Source of the DNA: DASZPL01 sp035550315
Lineage (GTDB): Bacteria > Actinomycetota > Actinomycetes > JAFAQI01
Length of the DNA: 21,442 nt
Reading direction: 5' to 3'
Assembly (NCBI GenBank): GCA_035550315.1
Contig: DASZPL010000096.1
Coordinates: 1-21,442, forward strand
The position numbers and the translations under genes were made by a program. Positions 12,858-19,807 of this stretch are shown piece by piece; the first letter of the stretch is position 1, and each line of letters starts with the position of its first letter. The notes under the pieces are model-generated. The model saw only the letters and a program-made list of their open reading frames with translations, made no database searches and was not told the DNA's origin.

Positions 12858-15056
12858 GTGGTCGACCAGTCCACACCGCTGCGCAAGCTGCTCGGCTCGT
12901 CCGCCGCCACGCTCGAGAAGGCGTTCGGTTACGCGACCTGCGGCGACCTGCTGCACCACTACCCGCGCCGCTACGCCGAGCGCGCCGTGCTGACCCCGCT
13001 GGCCGAGCTCGCCGAGGACGAGTACGTCACGGTCATGGCCGAGATCGCCAAGGTCGACTCCCGGCCGATGCGCAACCGCCGCGGCTCGCTGCTCGAGGTC
13101 TGGGTGACCGACGGGTCCGGCCGGCTGAAACTGACCTTCTTCAACCAGGCCTGGCGCGCCAAGCAGCTGCGGCCGGGGATGCGCGGCCTGTTCGCCGGGC
13201 GGGTCAGCTCGTTTCGCGGCGTCCGCCAGCTCACCCACCCCGACTACCAGCTGCTCGACGACGACACCGACGGCGCCGACCCGCGGCTGCTCAGCGGGCT
13301 GATCCCGGTCTACCCGGCGACCACCAAGCTGCCGTCGTGGAACCTGGCGAAGGCGATCCAGACCCTGCTCGACACCATCGACCTCGGGCCGGACGCGCTG
13401 CCGGAGCCGGTCCGGGCGGCGCGCGACCTGTTGCCGCTGGAGCGCGCGCTCCATTTCGTGCACCGCCCCGACGAGTGGTCGCAGGTCACCGCGGCCCATA
13501 AGCGGCTGCGGTTCGACGAGGCGTTCGTGATGCAGGTCGAGTTGGCCCGGCGCCGGGTGCTGGCGGCGCTCGAGCCGACGACGCCCCGCGCCGCCCGCCC
13601 AGGCGGCCTGCTCGAGGCGTTCGACGCGCAGCTGCCGTTCACCCTCACCGACGGCCAGCAGCAGGTCAGCGCCGAGGTGTTCGCCGACCTCGGCCGCGAG
13701 GTGCCGATGCAGCGGCTGCTGCAGGGCGAGGTCGGCTCCGGCAAGACCGTGGTCGCGCTGCGGGCGATGCTCGCCGTTGTCGACTCTGGCGGCCAGGCCG
13801 CGCTGCTCGCGCCGACCGAGGTGCTCGCGCAGCAGCACGCCCGCTCGATCGACGCGCTGCTCGGCCCGCTCGGCCGGCAGGGCCAGCTCGACGGCGCCGA
13901 GACCGCCACCCGCCTCGCGCTGATCACCGGGTCGATGGGCGCGGCGGCCCGCCGCCAGGCGCTGCTCGACGTCGGCGTCGGCGACGCCGGCATCGTGATC
14001 GGCACCCACGCCTTGCTCGAGCGCACCGTCCAGTTCTTCGACCTCGGGCTGGTCGTCGTCGACGAGCAGCACCGCTTCGGCGTCGAGCAACGCAGCGCGC
14101 TCCGCGACAAGGCGAGCACCCCGCCGCACGTGCTGGTGATGACCGCGACGCCGATCCCGCGCACCGTGGCGATGACGGTGTACGGCGACCTCGAGACCTC
14201 GACGCTGCGCGAGCTGCCCGGCGGCCGCAAGCCGATCGCGACGACCGTCGTACCTGTCCGGGACCAGCCGGCCTGGGTCGACCGGGTGTGGGAGCGGGCC
14301 CGCGAGGAGGTGAGCAGCGGTCGGCAGGTGTACGTCGTCTGCCCGCGCATTTCCGGTGACGACGACACGTTGGCCGACGCCGACGGTGAGCCGGTCGCGC
14401 CGGCGGCCGACGACGAGGCGTCGGCCGCCCGCGAGTCCTGGGCCGGCGTCGCCGCCGTCAATGACGTCGCGCCGATGCTGGCCGACGGGCCGCTCGTTGG
14501 GCTGCGGATCGACATGCTGCACGGCCGGCTGCCGGCTGATGCCAAGGACGACGTGATGCGGCGCTTCGCCGCCGGCGAAATCGACGTGCTTGTCGCCACC
14601 ACCGTGATCGAGGTCGGCGTCGACGTCGCCAACGCCACCACGATGATCGTGCTCGACGCCGACCGGTTCGGGATCTCCCAGCTGCACCAGCTGCGCGGCC
14701 GGGTCGGCCGCGGCAGCCACGGCGGGCTCTGCCTGCTGGTCACCGCGAGCAGCGCCGACAGCGCCGCGCGGGAGCGGCTCGACGGCGTCGCGAGCACGCT
14801 CGACGGCTTCGCCCTGGCCCGGCTCGACCTCGAGCAGCGCCGCGAGGGCGACGTGCTCGGCGCGTCGCAGTCCGGCCGCCGCTCGCACCTGCGGCTGTTG
14901 CGGCTGCTGCGCGACGAGGACGTGATCGCCGACGCGCGCGCCGACGCGCAGGCACTGGTCGACGCCGACCCGGCGCTCGAGTCCCACCCAGCGCTGCGCG
15001 CGGCCGCCGACGCGCTCGGCGCCGACGACCGCGCCGACTACCTCGAGAAGACGTAG
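12858..15056 (+). CDS. recG: ATP-dependent DNA helicase RecG
   Basis: RecG remodels stalled replication forks and branched DNA. In 732 residues the layout is complete: an N-terminal wedge/OB domain (about residues 50-165, with VMAEIAKVDSRPMRNRRG and the DYQLL strand), then a superfamily 2 helicase core with Walker A GEVGSGKT at 290-297, LLAPTEVLAQQH, the DEQH box at 402-405 (VVDEQHRFGVEQR), MTATPIPRT, and the second RecA-like domain with MLHGRLP, VLVATTVIEVGVDV and QLHQLRGRVGRG, ending with the RecG C-terminal block. An Ala/Asp-rich insertion near residues 498-520 carries no known motif. It is the first gene of recG-rsmD-coaD; the rsmD start lies 5 bases after its stop. Confidence 0.97.
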   Translation: MVDQSTPLRKLLGSSAATLEKAFGYATCGDLLHHYPRRYAERAVLTPLAELAEDEYVTVMAEIAKVDSRPMRNRRGSLLEVWVTDGSGRLKLTFFNQAWRAKQLRPGMRGLFAGRVSSFRGVRQLTHPDYQLLDDDTDGADPRLLSGLIPVYPATTKLPSWNLAKAIQTLLDTIDLGPDALPEPVRAARDLLPLERALHFVHRPDEWSQVTAAHKRLRFDEAFVMQVELARRRVLAALEPTTPRAARPGGLLEAFDAQLPFTLTDGQQQVSAEVFADLGREVPMQRLLQGEVGSGKTVVALRAMLAVVDSGGQAALLAPTEVLAQQHARSIDALLGPLGRQGQLDGAETATRLALITGSMGAAARRQALLDVGVGDAGIVIGTHALLERTVQFFDLGLVVVDEQHRFGVEQRSALRDKASTPPHVLVMTATPIPRTVAMTVYGDLETSTLRELPGGRKPIATTVVPVRDQPAWVDRVWERAREEVSSGRQVYVVCPRISGDDDTLADADGEPVAPAADDEASAARESWAGVAAVNDVAPMLADGPLVGLRIDMLHGRLPADAKDDVMRRFAAGEIDVLVATTVIEVGVDVANATTMIVLDADRFGISQLHQLRGRVGRGSHGGLCLLVTASSADSAARERLDGVASTLDGFALARLDLEQRREGDVLGASQSGRRSHLRLLRLLRDEDVIADARADAQALVDADPALESHPALRAAADALGADDRADYLEKT

Positions 15057-15061
15057 CGGCG

Positions 15062-15610
15062 GTGCGCATCATCGCCGGCGTCGCTGGCGGCAGGCGGCTG
15101 ACCGCGCCCCCCGGTCGCGGCACCCGGCCCACCACGGACCGCGCCCGCGAGGGCCTGTTCTCCGCGGTCGAGGCGGCGCTCGGGTCGCTCGCCGGTCGCG
15201 CGGTGCTCGACCTGTACGCCGGATCCGGCGCGATCGGCCTGGAAGCCGCCAGCCGGGGGGCGACCACGGTGATCCTCGTCGAGAGCGGCGCGGGCGCGCT
15301 GCGCGCGCTCCGGGCCAACGTCGCCGCGCTGGCGCTGCCGGGTGTCGAAGTGCGAAGCGAGCCGGTGGCGAAGCTGCTGGCGGGGCCCGCGCCCGCAACC
15401 TTCGACCTGGTCTACGTCGATCCGCCGTACTCGGACCCGGTCGAAGCGACCCTCAGCCGGCTCGCCGCCGGTGACTGGCTGAGCCCCGACGCGCTGGTCG
15501 TCGTCGAGCGCGCCAGCCGCGACGACGACCTTCGCTGGCCGGACGGGTTGCAACCGCTGCGCGCTCGAAAATACGGCGATAGCACGCTCTGGTACGGTGC
15601 GCGATCATGA
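15062..15610 (+). CDS. rsmD: 16S rRNA (guanine(966)-N(2))-methyltransferase
   Basis: It methylates G966 (E. coli numbering) of 16S rRNA using S-adenosylmethionine. The 182-residue product shows MRIIAGVAGGRRL at the N terminus, TRPTTDRAREGLF, the SAM-binding VLDLYAGSGAIGLEA (residues 48-62), and the N6/N2-methyltransferase motif DPPY at 120-123. GTG 15062 follows recG closely without a clear Shine-Dalgarno. It overlaps coaD by four bases (ATGA), a conserved rsmD-coaD pairing in many bacteria. Length and motifs are typical. Confidence 0.95.
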   Translation: MRIIAGVAGGRRLTAPPGRGTRPTTDRAREGLFSAVEAALGSLAGRAVLDLYAGSGAIGLEAASRGATTVILVESGAGALRALRANVAALALPGVEVRSEPVAKLLAGPAPATFDLVYVDPPYSDPVEATLSRLAAGDWLSPDALVVVERASRDDDLRWPDGLQPLRARKYGDSTLWYGARS

Positions 15611-16083
15611 GGCGGGCCGTCTGTCCGGGCTCCTTCGACCCCATCACGAACGGCCATCTCGACGTCATCGAGCGCGCCAGCCGGCTGTTCGACGAGGTGG
15701 TCGTCGCGGTCGGCGTCAACCAGTCGAAGAACCGGCTGTTCGAGCCGCAGGAGCGGGTCGAGATGATCGAGGAGGCGACCGCCAACCTCGGCAACGTCAG
15801 CGTCGACATCTTCCGCGGCCTGCTCGTCGACTTCTGCACGTCCCGGCAGATCCAGGTGATCGTCAAAGGCCTGCGCGCGGTCAGCGATTTCGACTACGAG
15901 CTGCAGATGGGCCAGATGAACTACTCGCTCGCCGGCATAGACACCCTGTTCATGCCCGCGGACCCGCATTACAGTTTCTTGTCGTCCAGCCTGGTCAAGG
16001 AAGTGGCGACCTACTCCGGCGACGTCTCCGGCCTGGTGCCGGAGCCGGTGCTTCGCCGATTGCGCGAGCGGCTCACCGGATAG
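15607..16083 (+). CDS. coaD: Phosphopantetheine adenylyltransferase
   Basis: It transfers AMP to 4'-phosphopantetheine in coenzyme A synthesis. The 158-residue product has the nucleotidyltransferase T/HxGH motif in PGSFDPITNGHLD (His17), VVVAVGVNQSKN, VKGLRAVSDFDYELQM, and the SSSLVKEV segment replacing KMSKS in this family. ATG 15607 overlaps the rsmD stop. A TAnnnT-like hexamer upstream (15593-15598) lies in rsmD codons and is probably chance. Confidence 0.97.
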   Translation: MRRAVCPGSFDPITNGHLDVIERASRLFDEVVVAVGVNQSKNRLFEPQERVEMIEEATANLGNVSVDIFRGLLVDFCTSRQIQVIVKGLRAVSDFDYELQMGQMNYSLAGIDTLFMPADPHYSFLSSSLVKEVATYSGDVSGLVPEPVLRRLRERLTG

Positions 16084-16140
16084 CGCCACGCCCGTCGGTC
16101 GTCGACCAGGCGGCAGGTGAGCTCGAGGAAGGTTGTGTCA

Positions 16141-16653
16141 GTGGACATCGCGGACAAGCTCGACGCGCTCGCGGAGATGGTGCGCAGCGCCCGGGCGATG
16201 CCGATGTCGGCGTCGTGCGTGATCAACCGCGCCGAGGTGCTCGACGCCATCGACGACATGAAGGCGGCGCTGCCCAAGGAGCTGGCCGCCGCCCGAGGAC
16301 TGCTGAAGGACCGGTCGTCGTTCGTCGAGGAGGGGCAGGCGGAGGCCGACGCGATCCTGGAGGCCGCGCGCGCCGAGCAGGCCCGGCTGGTCTCGCGCAC
16401 CGAGGTTGCGAAGGAAGCCTCGCGCGAGGCGGAGCGGATGGTCGCCGCAGCCCAGGCTGAGGTCGACCGGATGCGCCGCGAGGTGGACGACTACGTCGAC
16501 GGCAAGCTGGCGAACTTCGAGATCGCGCTGAGCCGCACGCTGGCCGCCGTCGAGCACGGCCGGGAGAAGATCAACGGCCGCAACGCCGAGCTGGAGGCGC
16601 TGGGCGCCGACGAGGAGATCGGCGAGCCGATCGCGGAGCCGCTGCCGGGCTGA
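16141..16653 (+). CDS. Short SepIVA-like DivIVA-family coiled-coil protein
   Basis: The 170-residue product resembles mycobacterial SepIVA, a septum and cell-envelope assembly factor. Shared traits are the N-terminal block with ARAMPMSASCVINRAEVLDAID, DDMKAALPKEL, then long helices, and a C-terminal block with SREAERMVAAAQAEVDRMRR and VDDYVDGKLANFE. Mycobacterial SepIVA is about 245 residues by my recollection; this one lacks much of the middle Ala/Glu-rich heptad region but keeps both ends. The start is GTG 16141, with GAAGG about 8 bases upstream; GTG 16135 is an alternative. It stands alone between coaD and the DUF177 operon, as in related genomes. The SepIVA assignment rests on recalled similarity. 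Confidence 0.8.
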   Translation: MDIADKLDALAEMVRSARAMPMSASCVINRAEVLDAIDDMKAALPKELAAARGLLKDRSSFVEEGQAEADAILEAARAEQARLVSRTEVAKEASREAERMVAAAQAEVDRMRREVDDYVDGKLANFEIALSRTLAAVEHGREKINGRNAELEALGADEEIGEPIAEPLPG

Positions 16654-16662
16654 CGGCTCCGG

Positions 16663-16668
16663 TAACCT
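16663..16668 (+). promoter_or_regulatory. Candidate -10 box for the DUF177-rpmF operon (leaderless)
   Basis: TAACCT is followed by eight bases and the GTG at 16677, so transcription would begin within about two bases of the start codon. There is no Shine-Dalgarno. No clear -35 box is seen. Confidence 0.45.
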
Positions 16669-16676
16669 GGACATAC

Positions 16677-17228
16677 GTGGCGCCTCGTAGCCCGTATGTC
16701 ATCGACATCCGCGACCTCGGCCGCCAGCCGGGCGCGATGCGTCGGCTGGCGCGTTCGTTCGCCGTACCCGCCGGCTGGCAGGCCGGCGTGGTCGTCGTAC
16801 CGGCCGACAGCGCGCTCGACGCCGACCTGCGACTCGAAGCCGTCGTCGATGGCGTCCTGGTCTCCGGCACCGCCACCGTGACGTTCACCGGCGAGTGCGG
16901 CCGCTGCCTCGACCCGGTCGAGCAGCCGCTGACGGTCGACATCCAGGAGCTGTTCGTGTACGACGCGGCCGGCGAGGACGACCTGCCCCTGGTCGACGCC
17001 GACACCGTCGACCTCGAGCCGACGCTGCGCGACTCGATCATCCTGGGCCTGCCGGCGAACCCGCTGTGCCGCCCGGACTGCGCCGGGTTGTGCCCCGGCT
17101 GCGGCGAGCGCCGCGACAACCTGCCGCCCGACCACGCGCACGACGGAATTGACCCCCGATGGGCTGCGCTTGCACAGTTGAGCGGGGCGGCCTCGCCGCC
17201 GACCGAGACCGACATCAAGGAGAAGTGA
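16677..17228 (+). CDS. DUF177 (YceD family) protein
   Basis: The 183-residue product belongs to the YceD/DUF177 family, nearly always encoded just before rpmF and linked in bacteria and plants to 23S rRNA accumulation. It has CGRC (Cys74, Cys77) in TGECGRCLDPVEQPL and a second cluster CRPDCAGLCPGCG (Cys131, 135, 139, 142) after LGLPANPL, a pattern that suggests metal binding. The start GTG 16677 suits the TAACCT box. rpmF begins 3 bases after its stop, so the two are co-translated. Exact biochemical activity is unknown. Confidence 0.93.
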   Translation: MAPRSPYVIDIRDLGRQPGAMRRLARSFAVPAGWQAGVVVVPADSALDADLRLEAVVDGVLVSGTATVTFTGECGRCLDPVEQPLTVDIQELFVYDAAGEDDLPLVDADTVDLEPTLRDSIILGLPANPLCRPDCAGLCPGCGERRDNLPPDHAHDGIDPRWAALAQLSGAASPPTETDIKEK

Positions 17229-17231
17229 GCC

Positions 17232-17405
17232 GTGGCCGTCCCGAAGCGCCGGAAATCGCGCAGTAACACCCGCTCGCGCCGATCGCAGTGGAAGACCAGC
17301 GCGCCGACGCTGGTCGACTGCCCGCGCTGCCGGCAGCCGAAGCTCCCACACGTCGCGTGCACCGTGTGCGGCACCTACAACGACCGACAGGTCGTCGAGG
17401 TCTAA
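17232..17405 (+). CDS. rpmF: Large-subunit ribosomal protein bL32, zinc-binding form
   Basis: A 57-residue reading frame starts at GTG 17232 with AAGGAG at 17217-17222, 9 bases upstream. It begins MAVPKRRKSRSNTRSRRSQW, the standard bL32 start, and has zinc-ribbon pairs Cys30/Cys33 (DCPRC) and Cys43/Cys46 (CTVCGTY), ending GTYNDRQVVEV. It is the zinc-binding (C+) form. It lies between DUF177 and the acyl carrier protein, a conserved arrangement. Confidence 0.97.
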   Translation: MAVPKRRKSRSNTRSRRSQWKTSAPTLVDCPRCRQPKLPHVACTVCGTYNDRQVVEV

Positions 17406-17418
17406 CCGGCGCGTCACG

Positions 17419-17694
17419 ATGACCGTCGTCGCCGGCTCGCTCGACCGGACCAGCGCGCTGGCGGTCGTGTGTGAGGCCGTCGCGATCGTCTGCGAGGTCG
17501 ACGCGGCCACGCTGAGCGCCGACACCACGTTCGCCGAGCTGGACGCCGACTCGCTCGTGCTGGTCGGCATCGCCGACGTGGTTGAGGCAACACTCGCCGA
17601 GCAGGGCCGCGAGCTGCACATCGACGACGCATCGCTCGGGCGCATGCGCTCGCTGGGCGATGTCGTCGACTACATCCTCAGCTCCGCCGGCTGA
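17419..17694 (+). CDS. Acyl carrier protein
   Basis: The 91-residue product has a single acyl-carrier fold. The phosphopantetheine attachment site is Ser45 in FAELDADSLVLVGIADVVE, and helix 3/4 residues RMRSLGDVVDYIL follow. Acyl carrier proteins sit between rpmF and rnc in many bacteria, where they serve fatty-acid synthesis. The DADSL sequence differs from the DSLD form of classical AcpP, and no fab genes are nearby, so it may be a specialised carrier. The ATG at 17419 is 13 bases after rpmF, with no clear Shine-Dalgarno. Confidence 0.9.
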   Translation: MTVVAGSLDRTSALAVVCEAVAIVCEVDAATLSADTTFAELDADSLVLVGIADVVEATLAEQGRELHIDDASLGRMRSLGDVVDYILSSAG

Positions 17695-17699
17695 CCGTC

Positions 17700-18479
17700 G
17701 TGACCGCCGACAGTCGTCATGCCGGCCGGGGTGAGCCGGTCGACGGCTTGGCGGCGGCCATCGGCGGCGACATCGATCCCGACCTGCTCGACCTGGCGGT
17801 GACGCACCGGTCGTTCGCGTACGAGAACGGCGGGGTGCCGACCAACGAACGGCTGGAGTTCCTCGGCGACGCCGTGCTCGGGCTGGTGATCACCGAGTGG
17901 CTCTACCGCGAGCACCCCGATTTCCCTGAAGGCCAGCTCGCCAAGCTGCGCTCCGCCGTCGTCAACTCGCGGGCGCTGGCCGAGGTCGCGCGCACGATCG
18001 GCATCGGCCAGTTCCTGAAGCTCGGCCGCGGCGAGGAGCGCAGCGGCGGTCGCGACAAGTCGTCGATCCTCGCCGACTGCCTGGAGGCGGTGATCGGCGC
18101 GTACTACCTGTCCTGTGGCGGCGAGGCGACCCGAGAACTGGTGCTCCGGCTGTTCGCCGGCACGATCGAAGCCGCCGCCGAGCTCGGCGCGGGCCTCGAC
18201 TGGAAGACCTCGTTGCAGGAGCTGGCCTCCCGTCGCTCGCTCAGCGGCCCGGAGTACACCGTGGTCGAGAGCGGGCCGGACCACGCCAAGGCGTTCCGCG
18301 CCACGGTGTTGCTCGACGACCGGCCGGCCGGCACCGGCGAGGGCAAGAGCAAGAAGGAGGCCGAGCAGCGCGCCGCCGAGCAGGCCTGGCTGGCGCTTTC
18401 GGCGAACGGCGACGCCGAGGTCCCACCGGTGCCGGACGATCCGGCCGGGGCGGACGCCGACCGCGTCGTCGATGCCTGA
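17700..18479 (+). CDS. rnc: Ribonuclease III
   Basis: It cuts double-stranded RNA in rRNA precursors and mRNAs. Of 259 residues, the first 155 form the endonuclease domain with THRSFAYENGG, the signature NERLEFLGDAVL (49-60) and KSSILADCLEAVIGA containing the other metal-binding acids. Residues 165-235 are the double-stranded RNA-binding domain (DWKTSLQELASRR, GPEYTVVESGPDHAKAF, GEGKSKKEAEQRAAEQAW). An acidic tail of about 25 residues follows. GTG 17700 lies 5 bases after the carrier-protein stop. It overlaps mutM by 8 bases. Confidence 0.97.
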   Translation: MTADSRHAGRGEPVDGLAAAIGGDIDPDLLDLAVTHRSFAYENGGVPTNERLEFLGDAVLGLVITEWLYREHPDFPEGQLAKLRSAVVNSRALAEVARTIGIGQFLKLGRGEERSGGRDKSSILADCLEAVIGAYYLSCGGEATRELVLRLFAGTIEAAAELGAGLDWKTSLQELASRRSLSGPEYTVVESGPDHAKAFRATVLLDDRPAGTGEGKSKKEAEQRAAEQAWLALSANGDAEVPPVPDDPAGADADRVVDA

Positions 18480-19335
18480 GCTGCCGGAGGTCGAGACCGT
18501 CCGCTCCGGGCTCGAGCGCTGGGCGGTCGGCCGCCGGATCACCGACGTCGAGGTCTTCGGCCCGCGCACGCTGCGTCGCCATCTGCCGGGCGAGGCCGAC
18601 TTCACCGCGCGGCTCACCGGCCGGCAGATCGTCGACGCGCGCCGCCGCGGCAAGTTCCTGTGGCTGCCGCTCGACGACGGCGCCAACCTGCTCGCCCACC
18701 TCGGGATGTCCGGCCAGTTCCTCGTCATGCCGGCCGACGCGCCGGACGGCCCGCACCTGCGGGCACGGTTCCGGTTCGACGACGGCGGTCCGGAGCTGCG
18801 GTTCTGCGACCAGCGGACCTTCGGCGGCCTGGCGCTGGCCGACGAGGCGCTGACTCCCGACGGCGTGCCGACCGTGCTTGCCCACGTCGCTCCCGACCCG
18901 CTCGAGCCGGCATTCGCCCCCGACCGGTTCTTCGCCGCGCTCCGCCGCCGGCATACCGGCTTGAAGCGGGCGCTGCTCGACCAGCGGCTGATCTCCGGGA
19001 TCGGCAACATCTACGCCGACGAGGCGCTGTGGGCGGCGAAGCTGCACTACGCCCGCGGCACCGACGGGATGCGGCGCGCCGAGGTCGACCGGCTGCTCGA
19101 CGCCGTGCGGGCGGTGCTGTGCGCGGCGATCAAGGCCGGTGGTACGTCGTTCGACACGTCGTACGTCGCGGTCAACGGCGAGAGCGGCTGGTTCGACCGG
19201 TCACTCGAGGTGTACGGCCGCGAGGGTGAGCCGTGCTCGCGGTGCGGGACGCCGATCGTGCGACGCCGGTTCACCAACCGCTCGTCGTACCTGTGTCCCC
19301 GCTGCCAGCCGACCCCGCGCCGACCACGGTGGTGA
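18472..19335 (+). CDS. mutM: Formamidopyrimidine-DNA glycosylase (Fpg)
   Basis: It removes 8-oxoguanine and ring-opened purines from DNA. The 287-residue product begins MPELPEVETV with catalytic Pro2 and Glu3, Lys61 lies in RRGKFLWLPL, LLAHLGMSGQF follows, the helix-two-turn-helix contains ISGIGNIYADEALW, and a C-terminal zinc finger uses Cys255, Cys258, Cys275 and Cys278. ATG 18472 overlaps the rnc stop by 8 bases (ATGCCTGA). All catalytic residues are present. Confidence 0.97.
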   Translation: MPELPEVETVRSGLERWAVGRRITDVEVFGPRTLRRHLPGEADFTARLTGRQIVDARRRGKFLWLPLDDGANLLAHLGMSGQFLVMPADAPDGPHLRARFRFDDGGPELRFCDQRTFGGLALADEALTPDGVPTVLAHVAPDPLEPAFAPDRFFAALRRRHTGLKRALLDQRLISGIGNIYADEALWAAKLHYARGTDGMRRAEVDRLLDAVRAVLCAAIKAGGTSFDTSYVAVNGESGWFDRSLEVYGREGEPCSRCGTPIVRRRFTNRSSYLCPRCQPTPRRPRW

Positions 19336-19613
19336 CCGACGACAACGTGCGACTGACGGCCTGGGTGCGAGGGCGGGTGCAGGGCGTCGGGATGCGGTGG
19401 TGGATCCGCTCGCAAGCGCAGCCGCTGGGCCTCGCCGGCTGGGCGCGCAACCTTGAGGACGGCCGGGTCGAGGTGGTCGCCGAGGGTTCGCGCGCGTCGT
19501 GCGAGCAGCTGTTGGCGGCGCTTCGCGGACCCGGATCGCCGGGCCGAATCGACGGCGTGACCGAGCGTTGGGGCAACCCCGAAGGCTTGACGCACGTGTT
19601 TACTACTCGGTAA
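19332..19613 (+). CDS. acyP: Acylphosphatase
   Basis: It hydrolyses acyl phosphates such as acetyl phosphate. The 93-residue product is of normal length and has the signature RGRVQGVGMRWW with phosphate-binding Arg22, and GWARNLEDGRVEVVAEG with catalytic Asn40. GTG 19332 overlaps the mutM stop (GTGA); GTG 19329 is an equivalent alternative. It closes the DUF177-rpmF operon. In many actinobacteria smc follows here, but not in this window. Confidence 0.94.
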   Translation: MTDDNVRLTAWVRGRVQGVGMRWWIRSQAQPLGLAGWARNLEDGRVEVVAEGSRASCEQLLAALRGPGSPGRIDGVTERWGNPEGLTHVFTTR

Positions 19614-19702
19614 GCAAGCACTATCGAATCTGGAGAAGTCGGACATTTTCGTACCGATCCGGATCTTTGGACCCGGTAACGCCGATCGTCCGATTCTCGC
19701 TC

Positions 19703-19708
19703 TAGTGT
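19703..19708 (+). promoter_or_regulatory. Possible -10 box upstream of the Ig-like gene
   Basis: TAGTGT within CTCTAGTGTGA resembles an actinobacterial -10 box, but no good -35 lies 16-19 bases upstream. If used, the mRNA would have a leader of about 93 bases containing both stem-loops described below. Confidence 0.3.
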
Positions 19709-19715
19709 GAGGCGG

Positions 19716-19790
19716 CGCGTTCCCGATGGTTCGTCAACGAAACCTTCGGGTAGCGCGTTGATTGGTAAAGCGGCAGACAGTCGCTTTGTT
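19716..19790 (+). promoter_or_regulatory. Structured leader with two tandem stem-loops
   Basis: Stem-loop 1 (19722-19750): CCCGA, a T/T mismatch, GGTT and CG pair across a TCAA loop with CG, a bulged A, AACC and TCGGG; CGCG at 19716-19719 and 19754-19757 can extend it. Stem-loop 2: AAAGCG (19767-19772) pairs with CGCTTT (19782-19787) around a 9-base loop, with several G-U pairs below. The ribosome binding site follows 7 bases later. I do not recognise it as a known riboswitch class. Terminal loop, bulge and position near the start suggest a cis-regulatory RNA, but this is inference. Confidence 0.45.
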
Positions 19791-19796
19791 GCCTTG

Positions 19797-19802
19797 AAGG
19801 GA
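19797..19802 (+). promoter_or_regulatory. Ribosome binding site of the Ig-like protein gene
   Basis: AAGGGA lies 5 bases before ATG 19808 and fixes the start of this gene, in contrast with the many upstream genes that have no visible Shine-Dalgarno. Confidence 0.75.
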
Positions 19803-19807
19803 CACAG

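Noticed and set aside
12774..14987. A 737-codon minus-strand open frame opposite recG
   Set aside because: It is antisense to a fully conserved helicase, shows no family motif and has the biased composition of a shadow frame.
15593..15598. TACGGT as a leaderless promoter for coaD
   Set aside because: It lies in the Trp-Tyr-Gly codons of rsmD, has no -35 box, and coaD overlaps rsmD so translational coupling explains its expression.
19656..19665. Palindrome GATCCGGATC downstream of acyP
   Set aside because: A 10-base palindrome is expected by chance at this length and GC; it has no partner site and no clear role as operator or terminator.
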